This document shows, piece by piece, positions 54,923-63,120 of a stretch of DNA of 64,000 bases; the stretch's first letter is position 1, and each line of letters begins with the position of its first letter. The notes below the pieces were generated by a model that was given only the letters and a program-made list of their open reading frames with translations, had not been told where the DNA came from and made no database searches. Source of the stretch: CAZCPB01 sp044223975 (GTDB taxonomy: Bacteria; Planctomycetota; Phycisphaerae; Phycisphaerales; UBA1924); contig JBGALI010000020.1 in the NCBI GenBank assembly GCA_044223975.1, forward strand, positions 1-64,000, given 5' to 3'. A program made the translations under genes and the position numbers.

Positions 54923-56293
54923 TCATTCGACCGCGCGGTAGAGAGCAAACTTCCTGATCACTGGCTCGCCCGCAGATTGCTCGACGCGGAGCCGCACGCG
55001 CGTCACGGTGACCGGGTCGAACCGGTCGATCTTCTTGTGCCCGATGGCCGTGCCCTCGGCGAGCGGCTTCCACACCCCGTCGATCTCCCCCTCGATTACG
55101 TACTTCCGCACGCGTTCACCCTTCGTGGTGTCTTCCATCGTCACGACGTGATCGATTCGCGCGGGGCTGGACGGCTGGACCGACAGCTCGGGTCCGTGCC
55201 CCGACGTGTACGCCGCGGCAACGCCCAGCCGTCGAGCGATCTCGGCGCCGAACTCGGCGGAGCGATTCACGTCGGCCTCGGGGATGAGCCCGCTGCGGTC
55301 GGGCGTGTTGTTGAGAAGCAGCACGGCGCCGTGCCCCACGCTGGCGTAGTACATGGCCATGAGCTGATCGACCGTCTTGAGCGTCGCGGCGTTGTCGGTG
55401 TGCCAGAACCAAGTTGCCCGTATCCGCGCATCACACTCGTTGGGCAGCCAACGCGTGCCCGCAGGGTCGCCGTCGGCGCCGGTGTAGTCCCCCCACTTGC
55501 GGTCTTCGCGCGGCCATTTGACCGCATTCCACGCGGGGTAGGGCACGACCCCCTCCTCGTTGCCCACCCAGCGGATGGTCGCCTGCGGGCCCTGGAACAC
55601 CACCGCGTGCGGGGCGTGCTTCGCCAGGATGTCCCCGACGTCAAAGACCAGGCTGCCGTCGAACCAGACTTCGACCATCTCGCCGTAGCGCGACAGAACC
55701 TCGTCGAGCTGCTGCCGGAACAGCCGCTCGTACTCGGCCTGCTTCGACGGGTCGTTGGCCCTCCCCCCGACGCCCACCCCGTGCTTGCGGTCCTGCGGCG
55801 AGAGGTACACGCCCAGCTTGATGCCGCCCTTCCTGCAAGAGGTGGAGAGATCGGCGAGCACATCGCCCTTGCCCGCGCGCCAGGGGGTGTGCTTCACGGA
55901 GAAATCGGTGGTGTCGGTCTGCCACCAGCAGAACCCGCCCTCGTGCTTGGCGACGAAGACGATGTACTTGGCTCCGAGCGACTGTGCGACGCGGACCCAC
56001 TGGTCCGTGTCGAGCTTCTCAGGGTTGATGGCCGCGATGGGAGTCGAAAGGTTGTCGCTCTCGGAATCCTGCCACGTCTGCGGGGCCGTGTGGATGAACA
56101 TGCCCAGCTCGAGGTCCTGCCACGCGGCCTGGTCGGGCGTGGGGACGGCGCGGCCGTCCACGGGAGCCGCGAGGCTCGGCGGAGTCGCTGCAGCCGCAGC
56201 CGGCTGAGCGATCGCGGTCCACGGGACGACGGCCAGAACAAGCGGGACCACCAACGGGATCAGACGGACGCACTGGAAGGAGCGGTGACGCAT
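54923..56293 (-). CDS. Secreted GH29 alpha-L-fucosidase
   Basis: 456 residues. A signal peptide (about 1-30) is followed by a GH29 TIM barrel (about 50-350). The probable nucleophile is Asp212 in VEVWFDGSLVF; HEGGFCWWQT and YLSPQDRKHG are other family landmarks. A short C-terminal beta-sandwich, probably carbohydrate binding, ends the protein. The family removes L-fucose from glycans outside the cell. It pairs in theme with the GH38 mannosidase at 11435-15796. No acid/base residue was assigned. Confidence 0.9.
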   Translation of the reverse strand: MRHRSFQCVRLIPLVVPLVLAVVPWTAIAQPAAAAATPPSLAAPVDGRAVPTPDQAAWQDLELGMFIHTAPQTWQDSESDNLSTPIAAINPEKLDTDQWVRVAQSLGAKYIVFVAKHEGGFCWWQTDTTDFSVKHTPWRAGKGDVLADLSTSCRKGGIKLGVYLSPQDRKHGVGVGGRANDPSKQAEYERLFRQQLDEVLSRYGEMVEVWFDGSLVFDVGDILAKHAPHAVVFQGPQATIRWVGNEEGVVPYPAWNAVKWPREDRKWGDYTGADGDPAGTRWLPNECDARIRATWFWHTDNAATLKTVDQLMAMYYASVGHGAVLLLNNTPDRSGLIPEADVNRSAEFGAEIARRLGVAAAYTSGHGPELSVQPSSPARIDHVVTMEDTTKGERVRKYVIEGEIDGVWKPLAEGTAIGHKKIDRFDPVTVTRVRLRVEQSAGEPVIRKFALYRAVE

Positions 56294-56359
56294 CAGCGCA
56301 GCGTACCACCGAGATTCGCTCTGCGTTCCGCGGCAAACCGGACGGAAAGCAGGCGTGAA

Positions 56360-56830
56360 TCAAGCCGGCGGGGCGAGCACGATGCCGTAGCGCGGGCACG
56401 CCTCGATTACCTTGGCGATGGCCGCCTCCGTCATGGGCGCGGGGGTCGTGGCACCCGGGGCGAGTACATCCCCGATCTCAAAGAACATGCGATCGATGCC
56501 CGCGGGGATCGCGGTGACCAGCATCTTGGCGGGGCGCGAGGTCTTGTTCGTGAACGTGTGCTGCACGTTCTTCACGGCGTGGACAACGTCGCCCGCCCGC
56601 GCGACGACCGTGCGCCCCGCGATGGCGAAGGTGACCTCGCCCTCCACGATGTAGAAATTCTCGTCCTCGCGCGTGTGCGTGTGCAGGGGCGGGCCGCCGC
56701 CGGGCGAGACGATCGACTGGAACACCGTGTAGGCTCCGCCGGTTTCGTCGCCGGTTACGAGCATCGCGTAGACATCACCGGTGACCGAAAGGGTCGGGCG
56801 GTCCTTGGGATTTCGGACGGGCGTGGTCAT
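56360..56830 (-). CDS. Cupin-domain protein
   Basis: About 156 residues forming a single cupin barrel. The first cupin motif reads PPLHTHTREDENFYIVEGEVTF (metal ligands His, His and Glu), and the second DVVHAVKNVQHTFTN gives the third His. A helical C-terminal region follows. Single-cupin proteins of this size may be dioxygenases, isomerases or sugar/sensor proteins; nothing here decides. The ATG at 56830 (MTTPVRNPKDRP) is preferred to an upstream in-frame one. It lies 27 bp downstream of the class V aminotransferase stop. Confidence 0.82.
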   Translation of the reverse strand: MTTPVRNPKDRPTLSVTGDVYAMLVTGDETGGAYTVFQSIVSPGGGPPLHTHTREDENFYIVEGEVTFAIAGRTVVARAGDVVHAVKNVQHTFTNKTSRPAKMLVTAIPAGIDRMFFEIGDVLAPGATTPAPMTEAAIAKVIEACPRYGIVLAPPA

Positions 56831-56857
56831 GACGCGAGGGTATTCACGCACGCCGGG

Positions 56858-58114
56858 TCAAGTCGAAGCTGCGGCCGGGGACAGCGACGCCGCGATCTCC
56901 GCGAGCGCCTCGCAGGTGTCCCGCACATCCTCGACCGTGACGAATGGTCCCAGGCTGAGGCGCAGGGCCCCCCGCTCCTGCAGCGTGCCCATCGCGGCAT
57001 GGGCCCGCGGGGCACAGTGAAGGCCGGGGCGGCTAAGGATCCCGAAGGAACTCTCCAGCACCGCCGCGATCTCGTGCGGGCTTGCGGTGTCGTGGACGAG
57101 CGAGAACACGCCGACCCGCCGAGCCGCCTCGGTGGGGCCCAGCAGGCGCATCCGCGCCAGCGGGCCCGACGGCGCATCCGATTCATCGCCGGGCCCATGA
57201 CGCACGCCGCGGGCACGGAGCCCCGCGAGCATCGCGAAAACCAGCTCCCGCTCGTGCCCGAAGTTCTCCGGCACGGCATGATCGAGGAGCCACCCGACCG
57301 CCTCGGAGAGCCCCGCGATCCCCACAGCATTGTGCGAGCCCGGCTCGTACTTGTCGGGCATGAACGCCGGCTGCCGATCGAGCTCGGAGGCGGTCCCCGT
57401 GCCGCCTTCGCGGAGCGTATCGACCAATTCCTCGACGCTCGGGCGCAGGTACAGGCCGCCGGTGCCCAGCGGGCCGAGAAGCCCCTTGTGGCCCGGGAAC
57501 GCCAGCATGTCGGCGCGGGTCGTTCTCGCGTCCACGGGCATGTGCCCCAGCGACTGTGCCGCGTCGAGCAGGAACAGCACGCCGCGCTGGCGGCAGAGTT
57601 CCCCGACCGCCTCCACCGGCTGGATGGAGCCCGTCACGTTGCTGGCGTGGGAAAGCGCGACCAGGGCCGTGTCGGGCCCGATCGCGCGCTCCACATCGGC
57701 CGCGCTGATGAATCCCTCGGCGTCGCCCGGCACGCACGTCCAGGAGACGCCGTCCCGCGACAGGGCGTTGAACGGGCGGAGCACCGAGTTGTGATCCATC
57801 GCGCTCGTGATGATGTGCACATGACGATCGGGGTTCGCACGGCGGCGGTGGGCGACAACGCCCTTCATCGCGACGTTGAGCGCATCGGTCGTGTTCAGCG
57901 TGAACACGACGTGGTCGGGATCTTCACCGTTGATCAATCGGCAGATCCGCTCGCGGCACTGGCGGATGATCCGCCCTCCCTCGCGCGACTCGGCGTACGT
58001 CGCCCGCCCGGGCGTGGCCCCGACCTGCGTCAGGTACCGGTGCACGGCCTCGGCGACACCGGGAGCCTTGGGAAAGCTCGTCGCGGCGTTGTCCAGATAC
58101 AGGCGGCGGGGCAT
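56858..58114 (-). CDS. Class V aminotransferase / cysteine desulfurase-like
   Basis: 418 residues, PLP-dependent, fold type I. Seen: YLDNAATSFPKAPGV, the PLP-contacting Asp184 in LLDAAQSLGHM, and Lys210 in AFPGHKGLLGP, the Schiff-base lysine. A Cys near residue 369 (SRPGLHCAPRAH) is at the position of the catalytic cysteine in desulfurases. These match the NifS/SufS-like subfamily that releases sulfur from cysteine, with the AFPGHKG variant common in selenocysteine-lyase-like members. No isc or suf genes are nearby. The start ATG at 58114 is supported by MPRRLYLDNAAT. Confidence 0.88.
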   Translation of the reverse strand: MPRRLYLDNAATSFPKAPGVAEAVHRYLTQVGATPGRATYAESREGGRIIRQCRERICRLINGEDPDHVVFTLNTTDALNVAMKGVVAHRRRANPDRHVHIITSAMDHNSVLRPFNALSRDGVSWTCVPGDAEGFISAADVERAIGPDTALVALSHASNVTGSIQPVEAVGELCRQRGVLFLLDAAQSLGHMPVDARTTRADMLAFPGHKGLLGPLGTGGLYLRPSVEELVDTLREGGTGTASELDRQPAFMPDKYEPGSHNAVGIAGLSEAVGWLLDHAVPENFGHERELVFAMLAGLRARGVRHGPGDESDAPSGPLARMRLLGPTEAARRVGVFSLVHDTASPHEIAAVLESSFGILSRPGLHCAPRAHAAMGTLQERGALRLSLGPFVTVEDVRDTCEALAEIAASLSPAAAST

Positions 58115-58211
58115 GCCCGATCATACGAAGGCCGGGCGCGTTCGGACGCGAGGGGCAACCGCGAACCCGCGGCCGTCGCCGATCCTGTTGGCCAATCCCG
58201 GCCCGGGAAGA

Positions 58212-59336
58212 CTACTTGGGCGCCTTGTAGAACGGCATCGCCACCACCTTGCCCTCGATCACGCCGCGCCCTGTGTCCACCGCGACGGGGGTCCCGAGTT
58301 CGCACTTGGCGCGATCGACGAAGCCCATGGCGATCGGCATTCCCAGCGTGGGGCTGACGCATCCGCTGGTCACCACGCCGATCTCGCGATCGCCGGACTT
58401 GATGACGTTGCCCTGGCGTGCCGCACGCTTGCCCTCGAGCGCCAGACCCGCGAGCTTTCGCGCGGGGCCGCCCTCGGCAGCGGTTTTCTTCAGAGCGTCC
58501 TGCCCGACGAACTTCTCGCCGCGCTCCTGCTGGTCCTTGTCGAGGCTGATCGCAAAGTCGACGCCGCACGAGAGGGCGTTGGTTTCTTCGCCCAGTTCGT
58601 GCCCGTACAGGGGCATCGCGGCTTCCATGCGGAGGGTGTCGCGGCAGCCCAGGCCCGCCGGCTTGATGATCGCGTTGGGATCCTTGAAATCCACGCCCTG
58701 CAGCAGCATCTTCATCGCCATCCCGACCATGTTGGCCGGCAGGATCACCTCGACGCCGTCCTCGCCGGTGTAGCCGGTGCGGCTGACGATCAGCTTCACA
58801 ATGACCAGGTTCTTGACCGTGAAGCGGTATCGCTTCAGCGTCGGAATCTCCTTGCTGAACTTGGAGACCATCTCGATGACCTTGGGCCCCTGCGCCGCGA
58901 TCATCGCGGTATCGAGCGTCTGGTCGTCGATCTTGACGGTCAGGTCCCCGGCGGCTCGGACCGCCTCGAAGTGCCCCAGCAGCTTCTCGCGGTTGGAGGC
59001 GTTCACGACGATCAGGAAGTCGTCCTCATCGAAGCGGTACACGATCACGTCGTCGCGAACGCCGCCCTTCTCGTTGCACACCAGCGAGTAGCGGCACTGC
59101 CCCGCCTGCATATCGCTGATGCGCCGGGTGCACAGGCGCTCGAGAAACTTGCGAGAGTGCCGGCCGGTGACCTTGACGCGCCCCATGTGCGACACGTCGA
59201 AGAGTCCGCCGCTGGTGCGGACCTGGCGGTGCTCCTCCAGGATGCCGGAGTAGCGGATGGGCATTTCCCAGCCGACGAAGTCGACCATCTGCCCGGCGTT
59301 GTCGAGGTGGAACTGGTGAAGTGGCGTCTTGAGCAA
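58212..59336 (-). CDS. gcvT: Aminomethyltransferase (glycine cleavage T protein)
   Basis: 374 residues. It transfers the methylene group of glycine from GcvH to tetrahydrofolate. Landmarks are FVGWEMPIRYSGILEEH, FDVSHMGRVKVTG, the folate-site Asp region and YTGEDGVEVILP, then LGCRDTLRMEAAMPLYGHEL. The start is a TTG at 59336 with GGGAG about 8 nt upstream; no nearby ATG fits the conserved MLKTPLHQ. GcvH, GcvP and GcvR are not in the window. Folate use links it in theme to FolD. Confidence 0.95.
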   Translation of the reverse strand: MLKTPLHQFHLDNAGQMVDFVGWEMPIRYSGILEEHRQVRTSGGLFDVSHMGRVKVTGRHSRKFLERLCTRRISDMQAGQCRYSLVCNEKGGVRDDVIVYRFDEDDFLIVVNASNREKLLGHFEAVRAAGDLTVKIDDQTLDTAMIAAQGPKVIEMVSKFSKEIPTLKRYRFTVKNLVIVKLIVSRTGYTGEDGVEVILPANMVGMAMKMLLQGVDFKDPNAIIKPAGLGCRDTLRMEAAMPLYGHELGEETNALSCGVDFAISLDKDQQERGEKFVGQDALKKTAAEGGPARKLAGLALEGKRAARQGNVIKSGDREIGVVTSGCVSPTLGMPIAMGFVDRAKCELGTPVAVDTGRGVIEGKVVAMPFYKAPK

Positions 59337-59362
59337 GGGCGCGGCTCCCGGAAAAGCAGAAC

Positions 59363-59392
59363 AGCGTCCGGCGAGGACTCCGCCGGGACGCT
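59363..59392 (-). terminator. Rho-independent-type terminator after the PilZ gene
   Basis: AGCGTCCGGCG (59363-59373) pairs with CGCCGGGACGCT (59381-59392) with one bulged base and a 7-nt loop. On the minus strand the stem is followed by TGTTCTGCTTTT. It lies between the stop of the PilZ-like gene (59430) and the start of gcvT (59336), and would end the PilZ-gene transcript. Confidence 0.5.
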
Positions 59393-59429
59393 CTACGCTA
59401 GCAAAGCCGGGAGCGATTGTCTTGCCGCG

Positions 59430-59867
59430 CTACTCGTCCGGGAGTGTGGGACGCCGGGCCAGCCAGTCGTGAATGCCAGGGTTAGCGGGCATGGGCTCGA
59501 AGCTGATGCCCACCACGAAGTTGTCCGGGGCCACCTGGCGCACCTGGTGAACCACCCCGAAGTACGACACGTTCCGCCCGGGGATCGACGACGGAGCCTC
59601 CACGATCACGCGCGAGCCGATCTCAACGCGCCGGCGCAGGCTGAACGCGAGGCCATCGCGGCTGAGATTGTGCGAGGTGCACTCCCAAGATTCCACCGGC
59701 GCATCACCGTCCCCGAGCACGGTGACGACCACGCGGGAAACGAAGGGCGAGCGGCCGTCGTGCCTCCGGTCACCCGCTTCAAGCTTGGCGATCACGCCAC
59801 TCTCGCGCGGGTCGCGGTGCGCCGTGGCGGAGGTTCCGTCGTGACGGTCGGGAGGAGTCTGCATCAT
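59430..59867 (-). CDS. PilZ-domain protein
   Basis: 145 residues. A disordered, charged N-terminus is followed by a PilZ barrel with R-x-D-G-R (RRHDGRSPF) and the motif HNLSRDGLAFSL (like D/NxSxxG), the two elements that bind cyclic di-GMP in this family. The second position is N-L-S-R-D-G, so binding is plausible but not proven. Two ATGs (59867, 59864) follow GAGGTGA; the second has better spacing. It probably acts as a small cyclic di-GMP effector. Confidence 0.8.
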   Translation of the reverse strand: MMQTPPDRHDGTSATAHRDPRESGVIAKLEAGDRRHDGRSPFVSRVVVTVLGDGDAPVESWECTSHNLSRDGLAFSLRRRVEIGSRVIVEAPSSIPGRNVSYFGVVHQVRQVAPDNFVVGISFEPMPANPGIHDWLARRPTLPDE

Positions 59868-59962
59868 TCACCTCGATGATTCGGCTCGCGCCAGATCGGT
59901 CGCGGCCCATGTTCATCGAAGGGTTACACGCCCGGCTTCAACCCATTGACAAGAGGGCGCGG

Positions 59963-60802
59963 TTATCCGGGCCAGGGGGTGTTGTCCAGGAGGCGCACGG
60001 CCCCGACTCTGGCGGCGATGAGCGCCCGATACCGGACGCCAGGAACCGACCCGGGCTCCCGTACCAGGGTGGCCGCGTCGCGGACGACGCCATAGTCCGG
60101 GGTGATCGCCTCGGACGCGAGAACCTCGGCCATGACCGCCTCCGCTCGGTCAGGGTCGCGCTCGAGGGCCGAGGCACGGAGCGCCCGCGACAGCGCCCCG
60201 GCACGCCGCCGGTCGTCGGGTGAAAGGAAGCGATTGCGGCTGCTCATCGCCAGCCCGTCAGGCTCGCGCACCGTCGGGCCGGGGATGATCTCCACAGGGA
60301 TGGTCGATCTCCGCACCATTTCCCGCACGACCTGAAGCTGCTGCCAGTCCTTTTCCCCGAACACGGCCGCCCCGGGGCGGACCAGCTCGAACAGCCGGCG
60401 CACCACCTGGCACACTCCGGCAAAGTGCCCGGGGCGCTGCGCGTCCTCGAGACGAGGACGAACGGCCGTCGCCGGAAGCTCGGGCACGCCGACGTCGAGG
60501 CCGTGCGGGTACACGATGGCCACGTCGGGCACGATCACGCACGACGCCCCTGCCGCGGCGCAGGCGGCCGCATCGGCGTCCATGGTGCGGGGGTAGCGTT
60601 CGAAGTCGGACCTCTCGTTGAACTGCGTGGGATTCACGAAGATCGTGACGGCGCAGCCGCCCGCCCAGCCCCGCTCCCGGGCCAACGCGGCGCCCTGCTC
60701 GATCAGCGAGGCGTGGCCCGCGTGCAGGGCCCCCATCGTGGGAACGAGCACGAGCGGACGCGCCAGTTCGTCGATTTCGGCCTTGGTCGTGACGATCTTC
60801 AC
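59963..60802 (-). CDS. panC: Pantothenate synthetase
   Basis: 279 residues. It joins pantoate and beta-alanine using ATP. Landmarks: LVPTMGALHAGHASLIE (the HxGH nucleotide motif), FVNPTQFNERSDFERYPR, FGEKDWQQLQVVREMV and LAMSSRNRFLSPDDRRRA. The start is a GTG at 60802, giving the family-like MKIVTTKAEI; the longer open frame upstream overlaps the PilZ-like gene at 60832-61254 and shows no homology. 29 bp separates it from that gene on the same strand. Confidence 0.96.
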   Translation of the reverse strand: MKIVTTKAEIDELARPLVLVPTMGALHAGHASLIEQGAALARERGWAGGCAVTIFVNPTQFNERSDFERYPRTMDADAAACAAAGASCVIVPDVAIVYPHGLDVGVPELPATAVRPRLEDAQRPGHFAGVCQVVRRLFELVRPGAAVFGEKDWQQLQVVREMVRRSTIPVEIIPGPTVREPDGLAMSSRNRFLSPDDRRRAGALSRALRASALERDPDRAEAVMAEVLASEAITPDYGVVRDAATLVREPGSVPGVRYRALIAARVGAVRLLDNTPWPG

Positions 60803-60831
60803 GGGGCGAACGCTAGGCGGACCGGTGCGGC

Positions 60832-61254
60832 TCAGCGACGCCCGCGGGCCGTAACCCACTCGCGGTGTGCGCCAGCCGCGGGCATCGGCAGGAGGTCGAG
60901 GTCGACCCGGTAGAGACCGTCGGCCTCGTATTCGCACCCGACGATGCGGCCCATGAGGGGGACGGGCGCGTCGTCGATCAGGTGGACGGCCATGAGGAGG
61001 ATCCGCCCCACGTAGCACATGCGGCGCGAGATCAGGATGATGTTCGCGCGGCTCAGTTCACGGGCGCGGCAGGCCCAGATGCGGCCGGGGCGCATGCGGT
61101 CGTCGAGCTCGGTGCAGTCCATCTCGGCGTCGAACTTGTTGCCCTGGGGGCGTGACCCGGCACGGGCGCGAGCGGGAGTTTCCGGTCCTTCCAGGAAGGC
61201 GCCCGAGGGCTCGTGCGACGAGCCGGACCTTGAGTTCGACGACAACGTGCTCAT
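60832..61254 (-). CDS. Small PilZ-like protein
   Basis: 140 residues. A Ser/Pro/Gly-rich N-terminus (about 1-50) leads to a beta-rich domain reading CRARELSRANIILISRRMCYVG, then a run of strands (ILLMAVHLIDDAPVPLMGRIVGCEYEADG). The pattern RxLSRANI resembles the second PilZ motif, though the R-x-x-x-R element is weak. The ATG at 61254 has GGGGGAG 7 nt upstream. It is immediately upstream of panC; a functional link is not evident. It may be a divergent PilZ protein or an unrelated beta domain. Confidence 0.6.
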   Translation of the reverse strand: MSTLSSNSRSGSSHEPSGAFLEGPETPARARAGSRPQGNKFDAEMDCTELDDRMRPGRIWACRARELSRANIILISRRMCYVGRILLMAVHLIDDAPVPLMGRIVGCEYEADGLYRVDLDLLPMPAAGAHREWVTARGRR

Positions 61255-61455
61255 TCCGCAGCTCCCCCGCGTGGGGCAAGACCCCTATTCCCAGATCGGC
61301 CGATCCGCGTCGCCGGCGCACCCGGCCGCCCTCTTTCCCCCGGTTGCCGCGCCGGAGCGTCCCGCGCTTACGTCGCTCCCCGCGCAACCTGAACCGCCGA
61401 CCGGTGTGTCGGCGGGTGATCGGACGTTTGCCGGCGAGGTTGCTAGCGTAATGCG

Positions 61456-62367
61456 ATGCCGGGGCTCCACCAGCTGGTCACCACGCACACGACACGTCAC
61501 CTGCGACGGACGCTGCTCGGTGTTGCGGAGCAGTCGCGCCGCCCCGACCTGGTCATCGTGTCGTGCGACAACGACCGCGAGGATGTGCGCGAACTGGTGC
61601 GGGCATGCAGCGCCGAGTTTGCCGCCGGTTTGCCCGGCGGAATCCGGCTCGTGCAGCGCCCGAGTGTCGGCGTGTGCGCCGCGTCGCAGGTGCGGAACAA
61701 CGCGGTGCGGGCGGCCCTGGCCTGCGGCGCGACGCACGAGGATTCGCTCGCCCTGCTCGACGGGGACTGCTGCCCCGCGCGGGACTGGGCCGCGCGGCAC
61801 GAGGCGCTGCTCGCCGACGCGGACCTTGTGATCGGCTTCCGTGTGGACCTGTCGCGCGAGCAGACCGACGCGTTCGATGAGAGCGCTGTCCGGCGCGGCG
61901 AACCGCCCGCCGCCATCACGACCGGTCAGCGATCGCTCCTTGAATCGCGCCAGCGCCGGTACGACCGTGCGTTGCTGCTCCGCCGGATCGGCCTTTCGTG
62001 GATGGTCAAGCCGCACAAGCCCAAGCTCTTGAGCGCCAACTTTGCCGTACGACTGCGGGCGTGGGTCGAGATCAACGGGTTCGACGAGGAGTACCGCGGG
62101 TACGGCCAGGAGGACGACGATTTCTCGCGGCGCATCTACAAGGCCGGCTTCCGGGGCGCGGTCGGGATCGCGTCGGCGATCGTGTATCACCAGTGGCACG
62201 AGACCAGGGCTCCCGGGGAGTGGCACGCCTCCGACGGCGCGGCACGGTTCTCGGGCTCCTGGAAGGCTCGCTGTACGCGAGGGTTAGCCGACCCGATGCC
62301 GCAGGAAACGCCACGCATGGAGTGGTTCGTAGAGGGCGTGCAGCGCGAGGTGCGCCCCCTGACCTGA
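61456..62367 (+). CDS. Family 2-type glycosyltransferase
   Basis: 303 residues. A GT-A fold is visible: VTTHTTRHLRRTLLGVAEQSRRPD at the start (nucleotide-sugar loop), the metal-binding acidic cluster ALLDGDCCPARDW, and later the acceptor-site type FDEEYRGYGQEDDDFSRRI. No membrane segment. The order and DGD-type motif match GT2 enzymes that add sugars to polysaccharide or lipid carriers. Sugar and acceptor are unknown. A GAGG lies 12 nt ahead of the ATG. It is followed by a small hypothetical gene 12 bp away. Confidence 0.85.
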   Translation: MPGLHQLVTTHTTRHLRRTLLGVAEQSRRPDLVIVSCDNDREDVRELVRACSAEFAAGLPGGIRLVQRPSVGVCAASQVRNNAVRAALACGATHEDSLALLDGDCCPARDWAARHEALLADADLVIGFRVDLSREQTDAFDESAVRRGEPPAAITTGQRSLLESRQRRYDRALLLRRIGLSWMVKPHKPKLLSANFAVRLRAWVEINGFDEEYRGYGQEDDDFSRRIYKAGFRGAVGIASAIVYHQWHETRAPGEWHASDGAARFSGSWKARCTRGLADPMPQETPRMEWFVEGVQREVRPLT

Positions 62368-62379
62368 GGAGCCCCCACC

Positions 62380-63060
62380 GTGAACGAGTCGGATCGTCGG
62401 ATCGACCGCTGGGCGGAGCAACTCAGGGCGCTCGCGGCGCCCGCGCTGATCGGCACACCGCTCGAATCCGGCGCGGACAGGTCGGCGGCCGGCGCGTTCG
62501 TCGGCGCTTTCGCGGATGCGCACGGACACAAGCGCGCCGCGGACCGGCCGCTCCTGGCTCGCATGCTCGCGGTCGATCCGGGCACGCCGCCGGACGACGC
62601 TACGCCGGATGTTCGGCTCTGGTGGGCCCTGCACACGCCCGACGCCAATCCTTGGGCGATCATCGACCCTGGCCCCGGCGCCCCGTTGCTCGCGTCGCGC
62701 CGCCGCGGGATCATCGAGACGGACACCGAGTCGGAACTCTCGGCGCTGCACGCACTTTGGCACCACGCGGCGGAGCGCCGGTGCCCGCGCCTGCTCGACC
62801 GCTGCCTGCGCGCAGCGCGGTCGCTCATCGATGAAACCCAGCCCGACAACGCGACGGGTCACCCGTGGGCGGTTCACGTGTTCGTCATGCTCGCCGTGCT
62901 TCGGGACGCCATGGACGCGGAGTTGTACGCGCAGACCCTGGTACACAACGCGCTGGTCGGGGAGGGACGGGTCGAGCGCTTCTCGGCGTGCCTGCTGCAC
63001 GACGCGGCCGCGGCGCTCCAGCGTCAACCACGGATCGGCGCCGCTATCGGGGCACGCTGA
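62380..63060 (+). CDS. Hypothetical protein, helical
   Basis: 226 residues, no family recognised. It is rich in Ala, Arg and His and predicted mostly helical, with no signal peptide, membrane segment or known motif. Features: LWWALHTPDANPWAIIDPG, HALWHHAAERRCPRLLDRC and a C-terminus rich in Leu/Ala heptads. The start is a GTG at 62380, preceded by GAGGAG, 12 bp after the glycosyltransferase stop, so it is probably co-transcribed. No specific role can be proposed. Confidence 0.7.
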   Translation: MNESDRRIDRWAEQLRALAAPALIGTPLESGADRSAAGAFVGAFADAHGHKRAADRPLLARMLAVDPGTPPDDATPDVRLWWALHTPDANPWAIIDPGPGAPLLASRRRGIIETDTESELSALHALWHHAAERRCPRLLDRCLRAARSLIDETQPDNATGHPWAVHVFVMLAVLRDAMDAELYAQTLVHNALVGEGRVERFSACLLHDAAAALQRQPRIGAAIGAR

Positions 63061-63120
63061 GCGCCGTCAACATCGACCGGTAGGCAACCGTGATGCTCCA
63101 ATCACGCCTCGAGCCTCGCT

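Noticed and set aside
54977..58357. 1126-codon plus-strand open frame
   Set aside because: Antisense to GH29, cupin and class V aminotransferase genes, each with clear catalytic motifs.
61019..61831. 270-codon plus-strand open frame with a plausible-looking middle
   Set aside because: Overlaps both the minus-strand PilZ-like gene and the glycosyltransferase, which have better ribosome sites and recognisable motifs; it begins without a sensible start.
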